IMG/VR virus record: IMGVR_UViG_3300029259_000156
Coordinates: 1 to 36,385 of that record
Reading direction: 5' to 3' (one strand)
Length of the DNA stretch: 36,385 nt
Source of the DNA: a virus
The first letter of the stretch is position 1. Each line of letters starts with the position of its first letter. The position numbers were made by a program, and so were the translations under genes. The notes below the pieces were generated by a model, which made no database searches, had not been told where the DNA came from, and saw nothing but the letters and a program-made list of their open reading frames with translations. This document shows, piece after piece, positions 31,056-36,385 of the stretch.

Positions 31056-32654
31056 TTACGACCAGTCTTCATAGTTCATACTTCCACCTGCAAACGCAAT
31101 GTTGCAAGCATCAGATACATTATCTGCAAAGTCATCGTGACCTGTAGCAGACCCTAGTGAAGATTGACCTAGCAATTCCCTAACTATGTACGCATAGTGT
31201 TCATGGTCTGAAGGTAGTAGTATCCTTCCCTCTTCAAAGTAGGGTATTGTTACCAAGAACCTAGAAAACTTATCATTGCCAGAAGTTCCATCTCTAGGTA
31301 CTGGCTTGACGTTCACTGTCCCATCCTTTAGGAATTGCTGGTTTAGGAATAGTCCACTTGACTTGTTTTCCATATAGAAACCTCTAGGCCTCAAGTTGGA
31401 ATACGACTTGTCGTAGTTCATGCACTTCTTCCAAAAGTCTCTCATTGCTACTATGAGCTCTGGAGTCTCCCACTTATCTAGTACTACATCTAATAGCAGG
31501 AGTTGGCCTCTTCTATTTAAGCCCCACAAACATGCTACTGTATAATCAGAGTATGTCTTGGTAGTGGATGCAGTATCAGCAGTAACAAAGGTGTACCTAA
31601 TTGATCTTGGATCTAAGTTAACATTATTATAGTCACCAATCATGCCTATCTTTAGTGCAGCTTTACCCTTACCTACAGGCTGTCCCATATACTGTGAGTA
31701 GAATGTATAAGCATCCTTAGTACATAAGCCTAGTAATGTTTCAACAGTCTTACGTATAGCCCAAAAGCTTGAGACAAGTTGTAGATTGCCTTCAAACATT
31801 TGTTCTTTGTACTCTCTATGCTCACCAGCAGGTAGGTTGTATAAGATAGGTTCTACATGAGTGTATCCATATAGATCAATCTGCTTCTGATACCAATCAG
31901 TCGAGCCAGTTTCTGGGGTTATTATTCCAGGAATATTCAGCCACTTGTAAGTATCATTACTGCCACCTTTCATCAAGAACCCACACAAGTCATCAGCATG
32001 CAGTCTTTGCATAATGATAGCTAAGGGAGTTGTTTCTGTAGCAAGTCTGGATAGTAGGGTGTTACTAAATCTATTGTTAATCTTGTCTCTCTCAGTAGGG
32101 GAATTAGCATCATCAGGCTTGATAACATCATCAATAGCCATTAATCCTGCAAAGCCTTCTACTAGTGCACCACACCCTTTACCAGTCATCTTGCCAGTAG
32201 TAGGTATAGCATGTAAAACCCCAGCACTCATTGTACCAAGTCTCTCCACCGATTTCTTATTGTTGTCTATCACAACATCGGGAAACACTCGCTGGAAGTC
32301 AGGGTCAGACATTATAGTCCTTATGTAACCTGAGCATTCCGCTAAAACATCTGAGTTGAAGCCAGTTAAGATAGTCTGGCCGCTGGGGTTCCTCACCCAA
32401 GCAAATAGAGGTAGGAAGATACTTATTAATAAAGTCTTACCTGCTCTGGGTGGTATGTTGATTATCATACGCGTACACTTCTGGTCAATAAGCATCTGTA
32501 TCGCATCAAATAATATAACGTAGTAATCAACATGTAACAGTTTCTGTCCTGTCATGATCTTGAAACAGAACCTACTAAATTCTTGAAAGTCACCTTCTAA
32601 GTGGGCACGGAGAATTGCTACTTCAAATTCATCCATGTTACTAATGTGACTCAA
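31056..32654 (-). CDS. terL: terminase large subunit (packaging ATPase and nuclease)
   Basis: This is the motor that cuts concatemeric DNA and pumps it into the prohead. The ATPase half shows the Walker A-like PPRAGKT (GKT at about residues 72-74), Walker B as LMAIDDVI, and a coupling segment, PLAIIMQRLHADDL. The C-terminal RNase H-like nuclease shows an acidic start, FVTADTAST, a middle segment, FYMENKSSG, and a final acidic GHDDFADNVSDA. At 532 aa it has the usual length. The longest frame starts at a TTG that overlaps the small-subunit stop; the first ATG is six codons later at 32636. Neither has a strong ribosome binding site, so translational coupling is likely. Confidence 0.95.
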   Translation of the reverse strand: MSHISNMDEFEVAILRAHLEGDFQEFSRFCFKIMTGQKLLHVDYYVILFDAIQMLIDQKCTRMIINIPPRAGKTLLISIFLPLFAWVRNPSGQTILTGFNSDVLAECSGYIRTIMSDPDFQRVFPDVVIDNNKKSVERLGTMSAGVLHAIPTTGKMTGKGCGALVEGFAGLMAIDDVIKPDDANSPTERDKINNRFSNTLLSRLATETTPLAIIMQRLHADDLCGFLMKGGSNDTYKWLNIPGIITPETGSTDWYQKQIDLYGYTHVEPILYNLPAGEHREYKEQMFEGNLQLVSSFWAIRKTVETLLGLCTKDAYTFYSQYMGQPVGKGKAALKIGMIGDYNNVNLDPRSIRYTFVTADTASTTKTYSDYTVACLWGLNRRGQLLLLDVVLDKWETPELIVAMRDFWKKCMNYDKSYSNLRPRGFYMENKSSGLFLNQQFLKDGTVNVKPVPRDGTSGNDKFSRFLVTIPYFEEGRILLPSDHEHYAYIVRELLGQSSLGSATGHDDFADNVSDACNIAFAGGSMNYEDWS

Positions 32655-33145
32655 GAGTCTAAGAATGCGGCAAGTAAAGTTACCCCATCTTCCTTATTAA
32701 CCATCATCACCATAGCCTTATCAGACATAGGAGTTCCTTTACCTTCGGCTATTAGCCTAGATATTTCTTTAGATACGTTAATAATAGTATTTATGTCAGG
32801 AGGTGTTTCTTGTACATCTCCATTTATGTCTACAAAGGAGCCTCCCTCGTAAGCTTCTTCTTGTATCTCGGCCATCTTTAGTATGCGTTCACTAATATGT
32901 AAGCCTTTGTCTTGCAGCTCTTGTGCCAGCAGCTCTTGATATCTCATTCTAATGATTGGATTATCTTTCACTACCTTCCTTAGAGACATAGCATTGTAGG
33001 TTACGCTCTTGTCTCTAGAAGCCTTATTGATGTTGCCTCTAGTACCTAACATAGCTAATGCAATATTCTCAAACTCTGTTGATAACTGTTCAGGCTCTTC
33101 TAATGTCTGTTTAGTATCTATTGAGATTTCTATCTCTTTGCCCAT
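32651..33145 (-). CDS. terS: terminase small subunit (probable)
   Basis: The call rests mainly on position: it lies directly upstream of the large terminase gene, with overlapping stop and start codons (TTGA). The 164-aa protein has an N-terminal helical region that could form the usual DNA-binding fold (AMLGTRGNINKASRDKSVTYNAM region split around residues 31-55), then a helical middle and a variable C-terminus, a layout typical of small terminases. It would recognise phage DNA and present it to the large subunit. AGGAG lies 7 bases before the ATG at 33145. I see no family motif strong enough to name a terminase subtype. Confidence 0.7.
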   Translation of the reverse strand: MGKEIEISIDTKQTLEEPEQLSTEFENIALAMLGTRGNINKASRDKSVTYNAMSLRKVVKDNPIIRMRYQELLAQELQDKGLHISERILKMAEIQEEAYEGGSFVDINGDVQETPPDINTIINVSKEISRLIAEGKGTPMSDKAMVMMVNKEDGVTLLAAFLDS

Positions 33146-33316
33146 TATGATTCTCCTAGTATAGTATAATGGTAAGCCTCTCCCATCCCCTCTCCCTAAT
33201 CAGGCGGGGTAGTAACGGTTTTGGAAAAGGCTTATCATTAGCACGTATTTTAAATACATTTTGAAATTAGCCCTTTTTACAGAAACTCTATCATTAGCAC
33301 GTATTTTAAATACATT
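33146..33316 (-). promoter_or_regulatory. control region upstream of the terminase and structural genes
   Basis: This 171-base gap contains no convincing reading frame. It holds the two 30-bp repeats, then on the minus strand a purine-rich stretch (GGGAGAGGGG type), a TATACTATAC element and the ribosome binding site AGGAG for the small terminase gene. It is the most likely place for the main start of structural-gene transcription, because it is the only sizeable non-coding gap between the RNA polymerase gene and the tail tube terminator. That role is inferred from position. Confidence 0.5.
33233..33262 (-). repeat. 30-bp direct repeat, copy B
   Basis: This is an exact copy of 33289-33318 and is separated from it by 26 bases. 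About 90 bases lie between it and the small terminase start. Two perfect copies in a short non-coding gap, oriented toward the structural genes, fit tandem promoters or regulator sites. The sequence alone does not decide between these. Confidence 0.9.
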
Positions 33317-33318
33317 TT
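33289..33318 (-). repeat. 30-bp direct repeat, copy A (upstream of the packaging and structural operon)
   Basis: This copy is identical over 30 bases to 33233-33262, with a centre spacing of 56 bases. Its core on the plus strand is GTATTTTAAATAC, an inverted repeat of 6-base arms around one base. It ends inside the stop codon of the RNA polymerase gene and lies upstream of the terminase genes on the minus strand. It is a candidate promoter for a phage polymerase or a paired operator. Confidence 0.9.
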
Positions 33319-35161
33319 ATACAAAGAATCGGTCAAGATTGTATAGTGTATCAGGCCTCCAACTGCCTAACGCTGGAGTTGGATCTAGCTTAATTGTGTA
33401 TAAGTCCTCCCAGTAATCCTTTAGTTCATTTAGGTAATCCCTACTATAAAGCTCTACGAAAGTCCCAATAATTATCTTATAAAGAACATCCCTGTAGTTA
33501 CAGTGGGTAGCAAACGAGTCATGGATAAATATCATAGGCAAGCCTAACTCCTTCAAGCGTCTAGCAACCATCCTGAGGTGGGTAGCATCTAAGCTGTGTA
33601 TTACATTAGGTGCAATGGCTGACTTGTGCTTGGCAGAGTTAGGTGTATCTACTGTAAAGTCTAGTATCTGTAACGTGAGTCTATCGCCACTACTTAACTT
33701 GCAGTCTAAGTCCAGTCTAGACCCCTTAACCTTCCTTTGCAAACAAGTAAACCCATCAGGAGTAGGCCAGCGTATCTCTACATTACCTATGTTTGAGATA
33801 GTATGGGCACAGTTACTTACCCAATCTACCGCTGCCTGTAGTGGACCTAGAGTAATGCTAAGCTGTCTGTATAGCTCACACCCCAGCCTGCTAGTCTCCC
33901 CTCTTTCTAGTCCCTCCCCTACCTTTACATACTCAAACAGATCTGGATCCCAGAACTGCTCAGCACCGAACAACTTACCCATGTGATCCATAGAGGTCAT
34001 CATAGTTGCATTGTATCCCCAAGTCATAACAGGAATCTTAGTAGCCTTCCTAGTCGCCAAATACTGTTCCTCTGGCGGCAGTGTGTCCTTCCAATCGCTA
34101 GCTACCTTCTCATATATATCTAGCTCATGCTCTTCTTTATGCATGCCCAAATGCTTGGTAATAGCGTTTGATCTAACCACAGCAGACCAATGCTGTAAGC
34201 CAGAACACCTGCCGTCCAGTGGTATGAAGGCAGGTATAGCCTCCAAAGGATCAGCCAAATACCTACGGATAAGGTCGGCACAAGCCATGTAGCTGTAAGG
34301 TTTATCAGCTTTCTTCCATTCATTCTCGTAATTCTCTGGTTTTGATGCATGACTAGCCATCGTAAAAACATCCCAATCCTGCTCAGAGTATCCTCTTGCA
34401 GCTTCCTTCAGAGCTTCAAATCCATCCTCATTAAGTGGTAATGCGTAAGTAGGTATTAGTAGGGCCTTCTCATGATCTGCCCCTTGTGGAGTAAATCCGC
34501 ATGTAGTATCTGTGTACATTCTTCCACGGCTATCAAGAAAGTAAGGGAACTTAAACTTATCCTTGGCCATCTTATGAGCTGCCTTCATAGTCCTGTTATA
34601 CATATAGTATGAACTGGACTTATCAAACTCTGGAGGAAACTTATCTATTAAGCTAAGTGTGAAGCTATTAATTTCAAACTCTTCTTGAGCCATATCAGAT
34701 GTTATAGCAGATACTTCCCTATTCATGATATTGCCTACACCACCACGTATGGGCGCTCTAGGTATATCTTCACCAGCTAGCTTAGGATAGGAGATAGCAC
34801 TTTCAGGCGCTCTCTCACAGTCTAACTCTAGCTCAAGGAACTTCTTAGTGGGCATTACTACCCTCTCGTCAAACCCTCTCTCTAGTGTTATGTACCCAGC
34901 TAACTCCATCTCACCCATGAACCTTAAAGCAACATTGAACGCGTCAGTAACTTCCAACATCTTACGTGCAATGCGGGGCACTACTGAGTGGAGGGGAAGT
35001 TCAAAGTGCAAAGGGAGTGAGTATAAGCAATGCAAGTAAGCTCTTTCCCACCTGCCATTCTTATCCTTATCCCACCTTCTCTGGTTAATATCATTAGGCC
35101 TAGCAAACCCTTTAGGTCTACAAGGCTCTGGCAACATAATGCCGCCATCTAGATTGATCAT
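33317..35161 (-). CDS. T7-type single-subunit DNA-dependent RNA polymerase (614 aa)
   Basis: This is a phage transcriptase of the T7/mitochondrial family. All signature elements are present: the T/DxxGR motif as DSRGR from D210; motif A, PLDGRCSGLQHW, with metal-binding D316; motif B, TKIPVMTWGY, with K375 and Y383 (the K-x7-Y spacing of T7 K631/Y639); the segment IAPNVIHSLDATHLR; and motif C, IHDSF, with H547 and D548. The segment between PDGF and IAPN corresponds to the T7 specificity-loop region. It is about 270 residues shorter than T7 RNA polymerase. The DSRGR motif lies about 210 residues earlier, so most of the missing length is in the N-terminal domain that in T7 helps promoter binding and opening. 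AGGAGG precedes the ATG. Two identical 30-bp repeats begin at its stop codon. Confidence 0.95.
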   Translation of the reverse strand: MINLDGGIMLPEPCRPKGFARPNDINQRRWDKDKNGRWERAYLHCLYSLPLHFELPLHSVVPRIARKMLEVTDAFNVALRFMGEMELAGYITLERGFDERVVMPTKKFLELELDCERAPESAISYPKLAGEDIPRAPIRGGVGNIMNREVSAITSDMAQEEFEINSFTLSLIDKFPPEFDKSSSYYMYNRTMKAAHKMAKDKFKFPYFLDSRGRMYTDTTCGFTPQGADHEKALLIPTYALPLNEDGFEALKEAARGYSEQDWDVFTMASHASKPENYENEWKKADKPYSYMACADLIRRYLADPLEAIPAFIPLDGRCSGLQHWSAVVRSNAITKHLGMHKEEHELDIYEKVASDWKDTLPPEEQYLATRKATKIPVMTWGYNATMMTSMDHMGKLFGAEQFWDPDLFEYVKVGEGLERGETSRLGCELYRQLSITLGPLQAAVDWVSNCAHTISNIGNVEIRWPTPDGFTCLQRKVKGSRLDLDCKLSSGDRLTLQILDFTVDTPNSAKHKSAIAPNVIHSLDATHLRMVARRLKELGLPMIFIHDSFATHCNYRDVLYKIIIGTFVELYSRDYLNELKDYWEDLYTIKLDPTPALGSWRPDTLYNLDRFFV

Positions 35162-35173
35162 GTTGCCTCCTAG

Positions 35174-36130
35174 TTAAACGTCAGATGTAGATTTATCGTG
35201 TCTTTCTTCTCCTACTTTAGGCAGTCTTAGCTTGCCCTTGCTAGACTCTTCTAGTGCATAGACTTGGAAGATCTTGCCAACTGGAGTATCTATGTTAGGG
35301 TGACTTGCACAATGATACATACTAGCAGCTAGCTCATGAGACCAGCCTTTCCCTAGCATACACTTGATAACTACACCTTCTTTCCACTTAAATAATAGGT
35401 TAGCTATCTTGCGTTTGTACTTACCCTTACCTTCTTCCCAGCCAATGCAAAGTAAGTCGTAGTCACAACCACGAACTATTTTCATTTTACGATAGCCTTT
35501 GTGTCCAGCCTCCCAGCCAGCAGATGGATCACATATTACTATGCCTTCCTCGCCTCTTTCAGTTTGCTGGCCAGCCCATAGACGAATTAGCTCTTCAGAC
35601 TCTACTTCGTGTGTTGGCAGTACATGAACCCAAGGACTTCTACTCGATTTACGATAACGATCAGTTAAGTTCTCGTGTCGAGTTTGGAAAGGAGTCTGGT
35701 CATAACCTTTGATAAATGCCTTAGTACTTACCATGTCATAGAAAAACATTTCTAAGTCAATAGCAATGTACTGCTGTTCTTTATTTAGGTCTTTAGTCCT
35801 ATTAGGGTTAACTATGCCTGACATTACCTCAAGGGATACTGACTTGTTAACCATCTCACCAAAGTACGCACCATCTCGAAAGTCCATACTAGTTATTGAA
35901 TGCTCAAGTGCCCAAGTATTAGTAAATCGCTTACCAGTCCTGCTCCAAATAGTAGCAAGCCCATTAAGGATAACTACAATTGCACACACACCATCTTTCT
36001 TGACTTGCAGTGAAAATACCTTACCAGTCTTATTCTTCTCCACTACTTCATCCCAATTCTTTACTAGTTGGGTAGTTTTATTTGCCTTGCGGTAATCTTT
36101 ACTAAGGCCAAATACTTCGAATATACTCAT
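35174..36130 (-). CDS. ATP-dependent DNA ligase, T7 type
   Basis: This enzyme would seal nicks in phage DNA using ATP. The nucleotidyltransferase motifs are visible in order: motif I KKDG at residues 44-47, with K44 as the likely AMP-accepting lysine; a motif III-like segment, AYFGEMV; motif IV, EEGIVI; and motif V, KMK. At 318 aa it is close to the short phage ligases such as T7 gp1.3 (about 359 aa), with room for only a small C-terminal OB-fold domain. GGGG precedes the ATG. It is followed after 12 bases by the RNA polymerase gene, a ligase/RNA polymerase neighbourhood reminiscent of T7-like phages rather than of myoviruses with this structural module. An RNA ligase is less likely because motif V and the overall pattern fit the T7-type DNA enzyme. 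Confidence 0.87.
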   Translation of the reverse strand: MSIFEVFGLSKDYRKANKTTQLVKNWDEVVEKNKTGKVFSLQVKKDGVCAIVVILNGLATIWSRTGKRFTNTWALEHSITSMDFRDGAYFGEMVNKSVSLEVMSGIVNPNRTKDLNKEQQYIAIDLEMFFYDMVSTKAFIKGYDQTPFQTRHENLTDRYRKSSRSPWVHVLPTHEVESEELIRLWAGQQTERGEEGIVICDPSAGWEAGHKGYRKMKIVRGCDYDLLCIGWEEGKGKYKRKIANLLFKWKEGVVIKCMLGKGWSHELAASMYHCASHPNIDTPVGKIFQVYALEESSKGKLRLPKVGEERHDKSTSDV

Positions 36131-36138
36131 ATAAACCC

Positions 36139-36348
36139 CTAATGTATTGTTTGGGACTCCCCCTTATTTAGAGGGTCACTCCCACTTATCATTTGTATAA
36201 TTATTTCATCAGCCTTCCTGAATACAAGGCCAGCATTTAGCAAGGCAAGGAAGTTTTCTGAAGGGGGCAGACTAGAGATATCTTCTACTAACTCCGTCAC
36301 TAGCTGTCCAGCATCTTCAAGTATCTCTTTATCTGTCATTAATTTCAT
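36139..36348 (-). CDS. small acidic protein of unknown function (69 aa)
   Basis: I do not recognise the family. The protein is predominantly helical in character and acidic in its first half (EILEDAGQLVTELVEDISS), with no signal peptide and no clear membrane segment. The ATG at 36348 follows a GAGGAAG ribosome binding site and overlaps the stop of the preceding frame. It ends 8 bases before the DNA ligase gene, so the two are probably co-transcribed and may belong to the phage DNA metabolism block. Confidence 0.6.
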   Translation of the reverse strand: MKLMTDKEILEDAGQLVTELVEDISSLPPSENFLALLNAGLVFRKADEIIIQMISGSDPLNKGESQTIH

Positions 36349-36385
36349 GCTTTCTTCCTCACTTTTCTCTTCACAGGTTTCTGCT
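36345..36385 (-). CDS. C-terminal end of an unidentified basic protein (partial)
   Basis: Only the last codons are inside the window. The reading frame that ends at the TGA at 36347-36345 reads QKPVKRKVRKKA, a Lys/Arg-rich tail. Its stop overlaps the ATG of the next gene as ATGA, the same coupling used by many gene pairs in this phage, and this overlap is the main reason for calling it. The basic tail would suit a nucleic-acid-binding protein, but too little is visible to name a function. An alternative is that the next gene starts further upstream in its own frame, which is also open to the window edge. Confidence 0.4.
   Translation of the reverse strand, partial: QKPVKRKVRKKA

Noticed and set aside
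1-36385. Prophage integration genes or an insertion sequence
   Set aside because: I see no integrase, transposase, repressor or terminal inverted repeats with target duplication in the window.

Overview
The window is an internal piece of an AT-rich double-stranded DNA tailed phage. I find no credible gene on the plus strand: all genes lie on the minus strand and are packed tightly, with ATGA, TTGA and TAATG overlaps and AGGAG-type ribosome binding sites. Transcription therefore runs from high to low coordinates. A contractile sheath, a tube, a frameshifted tail chaperone and a full baseplate set show that it is a myovirus. The lipoprotein signal and the general gene style suggest a Gram-negative host, and AT-richness would suit a marine or other low-GC gammaproteobacterium, but nothing here fixes the host.

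Layout in the direction of transcription: (1) 36385-33317: the end of a basic protein, a small acidic protein, a T7-type ATP-dependent DNA ligase and a 614-aa T7-type single-subunit RNA polymerase. (2) 33316-33146: a control region with two identical 30-bp repeats. (3) 33145-31056: small and large terminase subunits. (4) 31045-27064: about 4 kb of fibre-like or appendage-like genes lying, unusually, between terminase and portal. (5) 27040-22988: portal, DUF2213-type protease/scaffold, cement protein and major capsid protein. (6) 22973-21039: a membrane/coiled-coil protein and head-tail connector proteins. (7) 21025-18404: sheath, tube, a strong terminator, and a tail assembly chaperone with a classic T_TTT_TTC -1 frameshift. 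(8) 18352-7722: a 1723-aa tape measure protein that carries an internal YqaJ-type nuclease domain and an array of about 54-aa repeats, followed by baseplate hub, Dit-like, spike, gp25-like, J-like and DUF2612-like proteins. (9) 7711-3429: a tail-tip protein, a large fibre with Ig/FN3-like repeats and a Gly-rich adhesin end, a possible fibre chaperone, a small lipoprotein and a DUF1353-like protein. (10) 3428-2872: a repeat-rich control region. (11) 2871-619: a second, very divergent single-subunit RNA polymerase of 750 aa. (12) 618-1: a repeat-rich non-coding region with CTATAGG-type candidate promoters.

The most unusual points are two full-length but very different single-subunit RNA polymerases in one contractile-tailed phage, each next to its own kind of repeated non-coding element, and a nuclease domain inside the tape measure protein, which would place a DNase in the virion. 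A plausible reading, which is inference, is that the two polymerases serve different promoter classes and that the tape measure nuclease acts at or after DNA entry.
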